Shown: positions 37,564-51,400 of the stretch, piece after piece | Position numbering within the stretch: position 1 is the first letter of the stretch | How the letters are laid out: every line of letters starts with the position of its first letter | DNA from: Coriaria nepalensis | Lineage: Eukaryota; Streptophyta; Magnoliopsida; Cucurbitales; Coriariaceae | DNA length: 64,000 nt | Assembly: GCA_027186245.1 (NCBI GenBank) | Contig: CP114481.1 | Location: forward strand, 22,661,501-22,725,500 | Direction: 5' to 3' | The notes under the pieces: model-generated | The model's database searches: none | What the model saw: only the letters and a program-made list of their open reading frames with translations | What the model was told of the DNA's origin: nothing | Made by a program: the position numbers and the translations under genes

Positions 37564-40122
37564 CAAAAATAGAATTCGTTCGAATTCATTTAGAATGATT
37601 TAATGACTAAAAGAGACTCAGTGACATGACCTTAAGGCTAAACAAATGCATTGTTGCCTTCAAAAGATCAACTGCAAGTTACGCACGAAAGTCATGTTTA
37701 AAGGCTGAATTTCGTTCGAAGTGATTAAGAAAGATTTAATGACTAAAAGAGACGCAATAATATGACTTTAAGCCTAAAAATTGAATAGTTGCCTTCAATA
37801 GAACAAGTGCAAGTTATGCATGAAAGTCGTGTTTTAAATACAAAAAGAGAATTGGTTCGAAGTGCCTTCAAACAATTTAATGATTGAAAAGACTGAGTGA
37901 TATGCTTTTAATGCTAAAATAATGCATTGTTTTCTTCAATAGATTAATTACAAGTTATGTAAGAAAATAATGTTTGAAGGGCGAAAATTGAATTTGTTCG
38001 AATTAATTTAGAATGATTTAATGACTAGAAGAGAGTCAGTGACATGACTTTAAGGCTAAACAAATGCATTGTTGCCTTCAATAGATCATCTGCAAGTTAT
38101 GCACTAAAGTCATGTTTATAGGCCGAATTTCGTTCGAAGTGATTTAGAATGATTTCCTGACTAAAAGAGACGCAAAAATATGACTTTAAGGCTAAAAAAT
38201 GCATAGTTGCCATCAATAGATCAATTGCAAGTTATGCATGAAAGTCGCGTTTTAAATACAACAGAAGAATTGGTTCGAAGTGCCTTCAAACAATTTAATT
38301 GTTGAAAAGACTGAGTGATATTCTTTTTAATGGTAAAATAATTCATTGTTGTGTTCAATAGATTAATTACAAGTTCTGTAAGAAAATAATGTTTGAAGGG
38401 CAAAAATAGAATTCGTTCGAATTCATTTAGAATGATTTAATGACTAGAGGAGACTCAGTGACATGACCTTAAGGCTAAACAAATGCATTGTTGCCTTTAA
38501 TAGATCAACTGCAAGTTACGCACGAAAGCCATGTTTAAAGGCTGAATGTCGTTCGAAGTGATTAAGAAAGATTTACTGACTAAAAGAGACACAATAATAT
38601 GATTTTAAGGCTAAAAATTGAATACTTTCCATCAATAGATCAAGTGCAAGTTATGCATGAAAGTCGTGTTTTAAATACAAAAATAGAATTGTGTCCAAGT
38701 GCCTTCAAACAATTTAATGATTGAAAAGACTGAGTAATATGCTTTTTAATGCTAAAATAATGCATTGTTGTCTTCAATAGATTAATTACAAGTTATGTAA
38801 GAAATTAATGTTTGAAGGGCGAAAATTGAATTCGTTCGAATTAATTTAGAATGATTTAATGACTAGAAGAGACTCAGTGACATGACTTTAAGGCTAAACA
38901 AATGCATTGTTGCCTTTAATAGATCAACTGCAAGTTATGCACGAAAGTCATGTTTAAAGGCCGAATTTCGTTCGAAGTGATTTAGAATGATTTACTGACT
39001 AAAAGAGACGCAATAATATGACTTTAAGGCTAAAAATTGAATAGTTTCCATCAATAGATCAAGTGCAAGTTATGCATGAAAGTCGTGTTTTAAATACAAA
39101 AATAGAATTTGGTCGAAGTGCATTCAAACAATTTAATGATTGAAAAGACTGAGTAATATGCTTTTTAATGCTAAAATAATGCATTGTTGTCTTCAATAGA
39201 TTAATTACAAGTTATGTAAGAAAATAATGTTTGAAGGGCGAAAATTGAATTTGTTCGAATTAATTTAGAATGATTTAATGACTAGAAGAGACTCGGTGAC
39301 ATGACTTTAAGGCTAAACAAATGCATTGTTGCCTTCAATAGATCAACTGCAAGTTATGCACGAAAGTCATGTTTAAAGGCCGAATTTCGTTCGAAGTGAT
39401 TTAGAATGATTTACTGACTAAAAGAGACGCAAAAATATGACTTTAAGGCTAAAAAATGCATAGTTGCCATCAATAGATCAATTGCAAGTTATGCATGAAA
39501 GTCGCGTTTTAAAACCAAAAAGAGAATTGGTTAGAAGTGCCTTCAAACAATTTCATGGTTGAAAAGACTGAGTGATACTCTTTTTAATGGTAAAATAATT
39601 CATTGTTGTGTTCAATAGATTAATTACAAGTTCTGTAAGAAAATAATGTTTGAAGGGCAAAAATAGAATTCGTTCGAATTCATTTAGAATGATTTAATGA
39701 CTAAAAGAGACTCAGTGACATGACCTTAAGGCTAAACAAATGCATTGTTGCCTTCAAAAGATCAACTGCAAGTTACGCACGAAAGTCATGTTTAAAGGCT
39801 GAATTTCGTTCGAAGTGATTAAGAAAGATTTAATGACTAAAAGAGATGCAATAATATGACTTTAAGGCTAAAAATTGAATAGTTGCCTTCAATAGAACAA
39901 GTGCAAGTTATGCATGAAAGTCGTGTTTTAAATACAAAAATAGAATTGGGTCGAAGTGCCTTCAAACAATTTAATGATTGAAAAGACTGAGTGATATGCT
40001 TTTTAATGCTAAAATAATTCATTGTTGTCTTGAATAGATTAATTACAAGTTATGTAACAAAATAATGTTTGAAGGGCGAAAATAGAATTCGTTCGAATTA
40101 ATTTTGAATGATTTAATGACTA
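37564..40122 (+). repeat. Mosaic segment with partners 5.9 and 8.4 kb downstream
   Basis: Two blocks are recognisable. About 38037-39284 matches 43892-45148 (offset 5864). From 39285 to about 40060 it matches 47662 to about 48440 (offset 8377). The segment therefore shares ancestry with the 2932/2513-bp HOR. It includes the B variant aaagccatgtttaaaggctg near 38526 and the marker gaagagactcggtgac at 39285. No gene is present. Confidence 0.8.
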
Positions 40123-41378
40123 GAAGAGACTCAGTGACATGACTTTAAGGCTAAACAAATGCATTGTTGCCTTCAATAGATCAACTGCAAGTTATGCACG
40201 AAAGTCATGTTTAAAGGCCGAATTGCGTTCGAAGTGATTTAGAATGATTTACTGACTAAAAGAGACGAAAAAATATGACTTTAAGGCTAAAAAATGCATA
40301 GTTGCCATTAATAGATCAATTGCAAGTTATGCATGAAAGTCGCGTTTGAAAAGCAAAAATAGAATTGGTTCGTAGTGCCTTCAAACAATTTAATGGTTGA
40401 AAAGACTGAGTGATATGTTTTTTAATGGTAAAATAATACATTGTTGTCTTCCGTAGATTAATTACAAGTTATGTAAGAAAAAATGTTTGAAGGGCAAAAA
40501 TAGAATTCGTTCAAATTAATTTAGAATGATGTGGTGACTAGAAGAGACTCAGTGACATTACTTTAATGCTAAAAAAATGCATTGTTTCCTTCAATAGATC
40601 AACTGCAAGTTATGCACGAAAGTCATGTTTAAAGGCTGAATTTCGTTCGATGTGATTTAGAATGATTTACTGACTAAAAGAGATGAAAAAACATGATTTT
40701 AAGGCTAAAAAAATGCATAGTTGCCATCAATAGATCAATTTCAAGTTATGCATGAAAGTCGCGTTTTAAATGCAAAAAGAGAATTGGTTCGAAGTGCCTT
40801 CAAAAAATTTCATGATTGAAAAGACTGAGTGATATGCTTTTTAATGCTAAAATAATGCATTGTTGTCTTCCGTAGATTAATTAAAAGTTATGGAAGAAAA
40901 TAATCTTTGAAGGGCGAAAATCGAATTCGTTCGAATTAATTTAGAATGATTTAATGACTAGAAGGGACTCAGTGACATGACTTTAAGGCTAAACAAATGC
41001 ATTGTTGCCTTCAATAGATCATCTGCAAGTTATGCACTAAAGTCATGTTTAAAGGCCGAATTTCGTTCCAAGTGATTTAGAATGATTTACTGACTAAAAG
41101 AGACGCAAAAATATGACTTTAAGGCTAAAAAATGCATAGTTGCCTTCAATAGAACAAGTGCAAGTTATGCATGAAAGTCGTGTTTTAAATACAAAAAGAG
41201 AATTGATTCGAAGTGCCTTCAAACAATTTAATGATTGAAAAGATTGAGTGATATGCTTTTAATGCTAAAATAATGCATTGTTGTCTTCAATAGATTAATT
41301 ACAAGTTATGTAAGAAAATAATGTTTGAAGGGCGAAAATTGAATTTGTTCCAATTAATTTAGAATGATTTAATGACTA
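40123..41378 (+). repeat. 1256-bp HOR, copy 1
   Basis: Three trimers minus 1 bp, starting at a B monomer. Markers aattgcgttc (40221 and 41477) and gtggtgacta (40531 and 41787) give the offset. A variant A monomer has lost bases in gtaagaaaaaatgtttg. The same variants reappear in the 4190-bp HOR. Confidence 0.88.
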
Positions 41379-42126
41379 GAAGAGACTCAGTGACATGACT
41401 TTAAGGCTAAACAAATGCATTGTTGCCTTCAATAGATCAACTGCAAGTTATGCACGAAAGTCATGTTTAAAGGCCGAATTGCGTTCGAAGTGATTTAGAA
41501 TGATTTACTGACTAAAAGAGACGAAAAAATATGACTTTAAGGCTAAAAAATGCATAGTTGCCATTAATAGATCAATTGCAAGTTATGCATGAAAGTCGCG
41601 TTTGAAAAGCAAAAAGAGAATTGGTTCGTAGTGCCTTCAAACAATTTAATGGTTGAAAAGACTGAGTGATATGTTTTTTAATGGTAAAATAATACATTGT
41701 TGTCTTCCGTAGATTAATTACAAGTTATGTAAGAAAAAATGTTTGAAGGGCAAAAATAGAATTCGTTCAAATTAATTTAGAATGATGTGGTGACTAGAAG
41801 AGACTCAGTGACATTACTTTAAGGCTAAAAAAATGCATTGTTTCCTTCAATAGATCAACTGCAAGTTATGCACGAAAGTCATGTTTAAAGGCTGAATTTC
41901 GTTCGATGTGATTTAGAATGATTTACTGACTAAAAGAGATGAAAAAACATGATTTTAAGGCTAAAAAAATGCATAGTTGCCATCAATAGATCAATTTCAA
42001 GTTATGCATGAAAGTCGCGTTTTAAATGCAAAAAGAGAATTGGTTCGAAGTGCCTTCAAAAAATTTCATGATTGAAAAGACTGAGTGATATGCTTTTTAA
42101 TGCTAAAATAATGCATTGTTGTCTTC
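41379..42126 (+). repeat. 1256-bp HOR, partial copy 2 (748 bp)
   Basis: This copy matches 40123-40870 and departs at 42127, where gtcttcaata replaces gtcttccgta. The short stretch up to 42216 is the rest of that A monomer and leads into the next HOR. Confidence 0.87.
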
Positions 42127-43472
42127 AATAGATTAATTAAAAGTTATGGAAGAAAATAATGTTTGAAGGGCGAAAATTGAATTTGTTCGAATTAATTTAG
42201 AATGATTTAATGACTAGAAGAGACTCGGTGACATGACTTTAAGGCTAAACAAATGCATTGTTGCCTTCAATAGATCAACTGCAAGTTATGCACGAAAGTC
42301 ATGTTTAAAGGCCGAATTTCGTTCGAAGTGATTTAGAATGATTTACTGACTAAAAGAGACGCAAAAATATGACTTTAAGGCTAAAAAATGCATAGTTGCC
42401 ATCAATAGATCAATTGCAAGTTATGCATGAAAGTCGCGTTTTAAAACCAAAAAGAGAATTGGTTCGAAGTGCCTTCAAACAATTTCATGGTTGAAAAGAC
42501 TGAGCGATACTCTTTTTAATGGTAAAATAATTCATTGTTGTGTTCAATAGATTAATTACAAGTTATGTAAGAAAATAATGTTTGAAGGGCAAAAATAGAA
42601 TTCGTTCGAATTCATTTAGAATGATTTAATGACTAAAAGAGACTCAGTGACATGACCTTAAGGCTAAACAAATGCATTGTTGCCTTCAAAAGATCAATTG
42701 CAAGTTACGCACGAAAGTCATGTTTAAAGGCCGAATTTCGTTCCAAGTGATTTAGAATGATTTACTGACTAAAAGAGACGCAAAAATATGACTTTAAGGC
42801 TAAAAAATGCATAGTTGCCATTAATAGATCAATTGCAAGTTATGCATGAAAGTCGCGTTTGAAAAGCAAAAAGAGAATTGGTTCGTAGTGCCTTCAAACA
42901 ATTTAATGGTTGAAAAGACTGAGTGATATGTTTTTTAATGGCAAAATAATACATTGTTGTCTTCCGTAGATTAATTACAAGTTGTGTAAGAAAATAATGT
43001 TTGAAGGGCAAAAATCGAATTCGTTCGAATTAATTTAGAATGATTTAATGACTAGAAGAGACTCAGTGACATGACTTTAAGGCTAAACAAATGCATTGTT
43101 GCCTTCAAAAGATCAACTGCAAGTTACGCACGAAAGTCATGTTTAAAGGCTGAATTTCGTTCGAAGTGATTAAGAAAGATTTAATGACTAAAAGAGACGC
43201 AATAATATGACTTTAAGGCTAAAAATTGAATAGTTGCCTTCAATAGAACAAGTGCAAGTTATGCATGAAAGTCGTGTTTTAAATACAAAAAGAGAATTGG
43301 TTCGAAGTGCCTTCAAACAATTTAATGATTGAAAAGACTGAGTGATATTCTTTTAATGCTAAAATAATGCATTGTTGTCTTCAATAGATTAATTACAAGT
43401 TATGTAAGAAAATAATGTTTGAAGGGCGAAAATTGAATTTGTTCCAATTAATTTAGAATGATTTAATGACTA

Positions 43473-43891
43473 GAAGAGAGTCAGTGACATGACTTTAAGG
43501 CTAAACAAATGCATTGTTGCCTTCAATAGATCATCTGCAAGTTATGCACTAAAGTCATGTTTAAAGGCCGAATTTCGTTCGAAGTGATTTAGAATGATTT
43601 CCTGACTAAAAGAGACGCAAAAATATGACTTTAAGGCTAAAAAATGCATAGTTGCCATCAATAGATCAATTGCAAGTTATGCATGAAAGTCGCGTTTTAA
43701 ATGCAACAGAAGAATTGGTTCGAAGTGCCTTCAAACAATTTAATTGTTGAAAAGACTGAGTGATATTCTTTTTAATGGTAAAATAATTCATTGTTGTGTT
43801 CAATAGATTAATTACAAGTTCTGTAAGAAAATAATGTTTGAAGGGCAAAAATAGAATTCGTTCGAATTCATTTAGAATGATTTAATGACTA
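43473..43891 (+). repeat. Perfect 419-bp trimer duplication, copy 1
   Basis: The B-C-A trimer beginning gaagagagtcagtgacatga at 43473 is followed by an apparently identical one at 43892. It has the rare C variant aaatgcaacagaagaattgg and the A variant gtgatattctttttaatgg. The sister HOR at 45149-47661 has this trimer once. Confidence 0.92.
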
Positions 43892-44310
43892 GAAGAGAGT
43901 CAGTGACATGACTTTAAGGCTAAACAAATGCATTGTTGCCTTCAATAGATCATCTGCAAGTTATGCACTAAAGTCATGTTTAAAGGCCGAATTTCGTTCG
44001 AAGTGATTTAGAATGATTTCCTGACTAAAAGAGACGCAAAAATATGACTTTAAGGCTAAAAAATGCATAGTTGCCATCAATAGATCAATTGCAAGTTATG
44101 CATGAAAGTCGCGTTTTAAATGCAACAGAAGAATTGGTTCGAAGTGCCTTCAAACAATTTAATTGTTGAAAAGACTGAGTGATATTCTTTTTAATGGTAA
44201 AATAATTCATTGTTGTGTTCAATAGATTAATTACAAGTTCTGTAAGAAAATAATGTTTGAAGGGCAAAAATAGAATTCGTTCGAATTCATTTAGAATGAT
44301 TTAATGACTA
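43892..44310 (+). repeat. Perfect 419-bp trimer duplication, copy 2
   Basis: Reading base by base I found no difference from 43473-43891. The next unit begins gaagagactcagtgacatga, so the duplication covers exactly one trimer in register. Confidence 0.92.
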
Positions 44311-45148
44311 GAAGAGACTCAGTGACATGACCTTAAGGCTAAACAAATGCATTGTTGCCTTCAATAGATCAACTGCAAGTTACGCACGAAAGCCATGTTT
44401 AAAGGCTGAATGTCGTTCGAAGTGATTAAGAAAGATTTACTGACTAAAAGAGACGCAATAATATGATTTTAAGGCTAAAAATTGAATAGTTTCCATCAAT
44501 AGATCAAGTGCAAGTTATGCATGAAAGTCGTGTTTTAAATACAAAAATAGAATTTGGTCCAAGTGCCTTCAAACAATTTAATGATTGAAAAGACTGAGTA
44601 ATATGCTTTTTAATGCTAAAATAATGCATTGTTGTCTTCAATAGATTAATTACAAGTTATGTAAGAAAATAATGTTTGAAGGGCGAAAATTGAATTCGTT
44701 CGAATTAATTTAGAATGATTTAATGACTAGAAGAGACTCAGTGACATGACTTTAAGGCTAAACAAATGCATTGTTGCCTTCAATAGATCAACTGCAAGTT
44801 ATGCACGAAAGTCATGTTTAAAGGCCGAATTTCGTTCGAAGTGATTTAGAATGATTTACTGACTAAAAGAGACGCAATAATATGACTTTAAGGCTAAAAA
44901 TTGAATAGTTTCCATCAATAGATCAAGTGAAAGTTATGCATGAAAGTCGTGTTTTAAATACAAAAATAGAATTTGGTCGAAGTGCCTTCAAACAATTTAA
45001 TGATTGAAAAGACTGAGTAATATGCTTTTTAATGCTAAAATAATGCATTGTTGTCTTCAATAGATTAATTACAAGTTATGTAAGAAAATAATGTTTGAAG
45101 GGCGAAAATTGAATTTGTTCGAATTAATTTAGAATGATTTAATGACTA

Positions 45149-47661
45149 GAAGAGACTCGGTGACATGACTTTAAGGCTAAACAAATGCATTGTTGCCTTC
45201 AATAGATCAACTGCAAGTTATGCACGAAAGTCATGTTTAAAGGCCGAATTTCGTTCGAAGTGATTTAGAATGATTTACTGACTAAAAGAGACGCAAAAAT
45301 ATGACTTTAAGGCTAAAAAATGCATAGTTGCCATCAATAGATCAATTGCAAGTTATGCATGAAAGTCGCGTTTTAAAACCAAAAAGAGAATTGGTTCGAA
45401 GTGCCTTCAAACAATTTCATGGTTGAAAAGACTGAGTGATACTCTTTTTAATGGTAAAATAATTCATTGTTGTGTTCAATAGATTAATTACAAGTTATGT
45501 AAGAAAATAATGTTTGAAGGGCAAAAATAGAATTCGTTCGAATTCATTTAGAATGATTTAATGACTAAAAGAGACTCAGTGACATGACCTTAAGGCTAAA
45601 CAAATGCATTGTTGCCTTTAAAAGATCAACTGCAAGTTACGCACGAAAGTCATGTTTAAAGGCCGAATTTCGTTCCAAGTGATTTAGAATGATTTACTGA
45701 CTAAAAGAGACGCAAAAATATGACTTTAAGGCTAAAAAATGCATAGTTGCCAGCAACAGATCAATTGCAAGTTATGCATGAAAGTCGCGTTTGAAAAGCA
45801 AAAAGAGAATTGGTTCGTAGTGCCTTCAAACAATTTAATTGTTGAAAAGACTGAGTGATATGTTTTTTAATGGCAAAATAATACATTGTTGTCTTCCGTA
45901 GATTAATTACAAGTTGTGTAAGAAAATAATGTTTGAAGGGCAAAAATCGAATTCGTTCGAATTAATTTAGAATGATTTAATGACTAGAAGAGACTCAGTG
46001 ACATGACTTTAAGGCTAAACAAATGCATTGTTGCCTTCAAAAGATCAACTGCAAGTTACGCACGAAAGTCATGTTTAAAGGCTGAATTTCGTTCGAAGTG
46101 ATTAAGAAAGATTTAATGACTAAAAGAGACGCAATAATATGACTTTAAGGCTAAAAATTGAATAGTTGCCTTCAATAGAACAAGTGCAAGTTATGCATGA
46201 AAGTCGTGTTTTAAATACAAAAAGAGAATTGGTTCGAAGTGCCTTCAAACAATTTAATGATTGAAAAGACTGAGTGATATGCTTTTAATGCTAAAATAAT
46301 GCATTGTTGTCTTCAATAGATTAATTACAGGTTATGTAAGAAAATAATGTTTGAAGGGCGAAAATTGAATTTGTTCCAATTAATTTAGAATGATTTAATG
46401 ACTAGAAGAGAGTCAGTGACATGACTTTAAGGCTAAACAAATGCATTGTTGCCTTCAATAGATCATCTGCAAGTTATGCACTAAAGTCATGTTTAAAGGC
46501 CGAATTTCGTTCGAAGTGATTTAGAATGATTTCCTGACTAAAAGAGACGCAAAAATATGACTTTAAGGCTAAAAAATGCATAGTTGCCATCAATAGATCA
46601 ATTGCAAGTTATGCATGAAAGTCGCGTTTTAAATGCAACAGAAGAATTGGTTCGAAGTGCCTTCAAACAATTTAATTGTTGAAAAGACTGAGTGATATTC
46701 TTTTTAATGGTAAAATAATTCATTGTTGTGTTCAATAGATTAATTACAAGTTCTGTAAGAAAATAATGTTTGAAGGGCAAAAATAGAATTCGTTCGAATT
46801 CATTTAGAATGATTTAATGACTAGAAGAGACTCAGTGACATGACCTTAAGGCTAAACAAATGCATTGTTGCCTTCAATAGATCAACTGCAAGTTACGCAC
46901 GAAAGCCATGTTCAAAGGCTGAATGTCGTTCGAAGTGATTAAGAAAGATTTACTGACTAAAAGAGACGCAATAATATGATTTTAAGGCTAAAAATTGAAT
47001 AGTTTCCATCAATAGATCAAGTGCAAGTTATGCATGAAAGTCGTGTTTTAAATACAAAAATAGAATTTGGTCCAAGTGCCTTCAAACAATTTAATGATTG
47101 AAAAGACTGAGTAATATGCTTTTTAATGCTAAAATAATGCATTGTTGTCTTCAATAGATTAATTACAAGTTATGTAAGAAAATAATGTTTGAAGGGCGAA
47201 AATTGAATTCGTTCGAATTAATTTAGAATGATTTAATGACTAGAAGAGACTCAGTGACATGACTTTAAGGCTAAACAAATGCATTGTTGCCTTCAATAGA
47301 TCAACTGCAAGTTATGCACGAAAGTCATGTTTAAAGGCCGAATTTCGTTCGAAGTGATTTAGAATGATTTACTGACTAAAAGAGACGCAATAATATGACT
47401 TTAAGGCTAAAAATTGAATAGTTTCCATCAATAGATCAAGTGCAAGTTATGCATGAAAGTCGTGTTTTAAATACAAAAATAGAATTTGGTCGAAGTGCCT
47501 TCAAACAATTTAATGATTGAAAAGACTGAGTAATATGCTTTTTAATGCTAAAATAATGCATTGTTGTCTTCAATAGATTAATTACAAGTTATGTAAGAAA
47601 ATAATGTTTGAAGGGCGAAAATTGAATTTGTTCGAATTAATTTAGAATGATTTAATGACTA
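45149..47661 (+). repeat. 2513-bp HOR version (six trimers)
   Basis: It runs from the gaagagactcggtgac marker at 45149 to that at 47662. It matches 42217-45148 at an offset of 2932 up to the duplicated trimer, and afterwards at an offset of 2513. By eye the substitutions are few, for example ccagcaacagatc near 45750 against ccattaatagatc in the earlier version. Confidence 0.88.
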
Positions 47662-48410
47662 GAAGAGACTCGGTGACATGACTTTAAGGCTAAACAAATG
47701 CATTGTTGCCTTCAATAGATCAACTGCAAGTTATGCACGAAAGTCATGTTTAAAGGCCGAATTTCGTTCGAAGTGATTTAAAATGATTTACTGACTAAAA
47801 GAGACGCAAAAATATGACTTTAAGGCTAAAAAATGCATAGTTGCCATCAATAGATCAATTGCAAGTTATGCATGAAAGTCGCGTTTTAAAACCAAAAAGA
47901 GAATTGGTTCGAAGTGCCTTCAAACAATTTAATGGTTGAAAAGACTGAGTGATACTCTTTTTAATGGTAAAATAATTCATTGTTGTGTTGAATAGATTAA
48001 TTACAAGTTATGTAAGAAAATAATGTTTGAAGGGCAAAAATAGAATTCGTTCGAATTCATTTAGAATGATTTAATGACTAAAAGAGACTCAGTGACATGA
48101 CCTTAAGGCTAAACAAATGCATTGTTGCCTTCAAAAGATCAACTGCAAGTTACGCACGAAAGTCATGTTTAAAGGCTGAATTTCGTTCGAAGTGATTAAG
48201 AAAGATTTAATGACTAAAAGAGATGCAATAATATGACTTTAAGGCTAAAAATTGAATAGTTGCCTTCAATAGAACAAGTGCAAGTTATGCATGAAAGTCG
48301 TGTTTTAAATACAAAAATAGAATTGGGTCGAAGTGCCTTCAAACAATTTAATGATTGAAAAGACTGAGTGATATGCTTTTTAATGCTAAAATAATTCATT
48401 GTTGTCTTGA
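47662..48410 (+). repeat. Transition from 2513-bp HOR to 4190-bp HOR
   Basis: It begins with the gaagagactcggtgac marker and continues like the 2513-bp HOR, then from about 48170 follows the version seen at 39.8-40.0 kb (cgaagtgattaagaaagatt, then aaatagaattgggtcgaag). The 4190-bp periodicity starts just downstream. Confidence 0.8.
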
Positions 48411-51400
48411 ATAGATTAATTACAAGTTATGTAAGAAAATAATGTTTGAAGGGCGAAAATAGAATTCGTTCTAATTAATTTAGAATGATTTAATGACTAG
48501 AAGAGACTCAGTGACATGACTTTAAGGCTAAACAAATGCATTGTTGCCTTCAATAGATCAACTGCAAGTTATGCACGAAAGTCATGTTTAAAGGCCGAAT
48601 TTCGTTCGAAGTGATTTAGAATGATTTACTGACTAAAAGAGACGAAAAAATATGACTTTAAGGCTAAAAAATGCATAGTTGCCATTAATAGATCAATTGC
48701 AAGTTATGCATGAAAGTCGCGTTTGAAAAGCAAAAAGAGAATTGGTTCGTAGTGCCTTCAAACAATTTAATGGTTGAAAAGACTGAGTGATATGTTTTTT
48801 AATGGTAAAATAATACATTGTTGTCTTCCGTAGATTAATTACAAGTTATGTAAGAAAAAATGTTTGAAGGGCAAAAATAGAATTCGTTCAAATTAATTTA
48901 GAATGATGTAGTGACTAGAATAGACTCAGTGACATGACTTTAAGGCTAAAAAAATGCATTGTTTCCTTCAATAGATCAACTGCAAGTTATGCACGAAAGT
49001 CATGTTTAAAGGCTGAATTTCGTTCGATGTGATTTAGAATGATTTACTGACTAAAAGAGATGAAAAAACATGATTTTAAGGCTAAAAAAATGCATAGTTG
49101 CCATCAATAGATCAATTTCAAGTTATGCATGAAAGTCGCGTTTTAAATGCAAAAAGAGAATTGGTTCGAAGTGCCTTCAAAAAATTTCATGATTGAAAAG
49201 ACTGAGTGATATGCTTTTTAATGCTAAAATAATGCATTGTTGTCTTCAATAGATTAATTAAAAGTTATGGAAGAAAATAATGTTTGAAGGGCGAAAATTG
49301 AATTTGTTCGAATTAATTTAGAATGATTTAATGACTAGAAGAGACTCGGTGACATGACTTTAAGGCTAAACAAATGCATTGTTGCCTTCAATAGATCAAC
49401 TGCAAGTTATGCACGAAAGTCATGTTTAAAGGCCGAATTTCGTTCGAAGTGATTTAGAATGATTTACTGACTAAAAGAGACGCAAAAATATGACTTTAAG
49501 GCTAAAAAATGCATAGTTGCCATCAATAGATCAATTGCAAGTTATGCATGAAAGTCGCGTTTGAAAACCAAAAAGAGAATTGGTTCGAAGTGCCTTCAAA
49601 CAATTTCATGGTTGAAAAGACTGAGTGATACTCTTTTTAATGGTAAAATAATTCATTGTTGTGTTCAATAGATTAATTACAAGTTATGTAAGAAAATAAT
49701 GTTTGAAGGGCAAAAATAGAATTCGTTCGAATTCATTTAGAATGATTTAATGACTAAAAGAGACTCAGTGACATGACCTTAAGGCTAAACAAATGCATTG
49801 TTGCCTTCAAAAGATCAACTGCAAGTTACGCACGAAAGTCATGTTTAAAGGCCGAATTTCGTTCCAAGTGATTTAGAATGATTTACTGACTAAAAGAGAC
49901 GCAAAAATATGACTTTAAGGCTAAAAAATGCATAGTTGCCAGCAACAGATCAATTGCAAGTTATGCATGAAAGTCGCGTTTGAAAAGCAAAAAGAGAATT
50001 GGTTCGTAGTGCCTTCAAACAATTTAATGGTTGAAAAGACTGAGTGATATGTTTTTTAATGGCAAAATAATACATTGTTGTCTTCCGTAGATTAATTACA
50101 AGTTGTGTAAGAAAATAATGTTTGAAGGGCAAAAATCGAATTCGTTCGAATTAATTTAGAATGATTTAATGACTAGAAGAGACTCAGTGACATGACTTTA
50201 AGGCTAAACAAATGCATTGTTGCCTTCAATAGATCAACTGCAGGTTATGCACGAAAGTCATGTTTAAAGGCCGAATTGCGTTCGAAGTGATTTAGAATGA
50301 TTTACTGACTAAAAGAGACGAAAAAATATGACTTTAAGGCTAAAAAATGCATAGTTGCCATTAATAGATCAATTGCAAGTTATGCATGAAAGTCGCGTTT
50401 GAAAAGCAAAAAGAGAATTGGTTCGTAGTGCCTTCAAACAATTTAATGGTTGAAAAGACTGAGTGATATGTTTTTTAATGGTAAAATAATACATTGTTGT
50501 CTTCCGTAGATTAATTACAAGTTATGTAAGAAAAAATGTTTGAAGGGCAAAAATAGAATTCGTTCAAATTAATTTAGAATGATGTAGTGACTAGAATAGA
50601 CTCAGTGACATTACTTTAAGGCTAAAAAAATGCATTGTTTCCTTCAATAGATCAACTGCAAGTTATGCACGAAAGTCATGTTTAAAGGCTGAATTTCGTT
50701 CGATGTGATTTAGAATGATTTACTGACTAAAAGAGATGAAAAAACATGATTTTAAGGCTAAAAAAATGCATAGTTGCCATCAATAGATCAATTTCAAGTT
50801 ATGCATGAAAGTCGCGTTTTAAATGCAAAAAGAGAATTGGTTCGAAGTGCCTTCAAAAAATTTCATGATTGAAAAGACTGAGTGATATGCTTTTTAATGC
50901 TAAAATAATGCATTGTTGTCTTCAATAGATTAATTAAAAGTTATGGAAGAAAATAATCTTTGAAGGGTGAAAATAAATTTTGTTCGAATTAATTTAGAAT
51001 GATTTAATGACTAGAAGGGACTCAATGACATGACTTTAAGGCTAAACAAATGCATTGTTGCCTTCAATAGATCATCTGCAAGTTATGCACTAAAGTCATG
51101 TTTAAAGGCCGAATTTCGTTCCAAGTGATTTAGAATGATTTACTGACTAAAAGAGATGAAAAAACATGATTTTAAGGCTAAAAAAATGCATAGTTGCCAT
51201 CAATAGATCAATTGCAAGTTATGCATGAAAGTCGCGTTTTAAATGCAACAAGAGAATTGGTTCGAAGTGCCTTCAAACAATTTAATGGTTGAAAAGACTG
51301 AGTGATATTCTTTTTAATGGTAAAATAATTCATTGTTGTGTTCAATAAATTAATTACAAGTTCTGTAAGAAAATAATGTTTGAAGGGCAAAAATAGAATT

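Larger units (their letters stand above)
42217..45148 (+). repeat. 2932-bp HOR version (seven trimers)
   Basis: It runs from the B monomer gaagagactcggtgac at 42217 to the same marker at 45149. It has seven trimers because one trimer is doubled (43473-44310). Without the doubling it would equal the 2513-bp version that follows. It contains the A variant with gttttttaatggcaaaat near 42930. Confidence 0.88.

Noticed and set aside
43666..43848. 60-codon minus-strand open frame recurring at 38221, 42829, 44085, 45761, 46598, 49950, 51208, 54140, 55398, 58330, 59588, 62520 and 63778
   Set aside because: The recurrence follows the trimer and HOR periods exactly. Short frames of this size are expected when a 419-bp unit has few stops in one frame. 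Other trimers break the frame freely, so there is no sign of coding selection.
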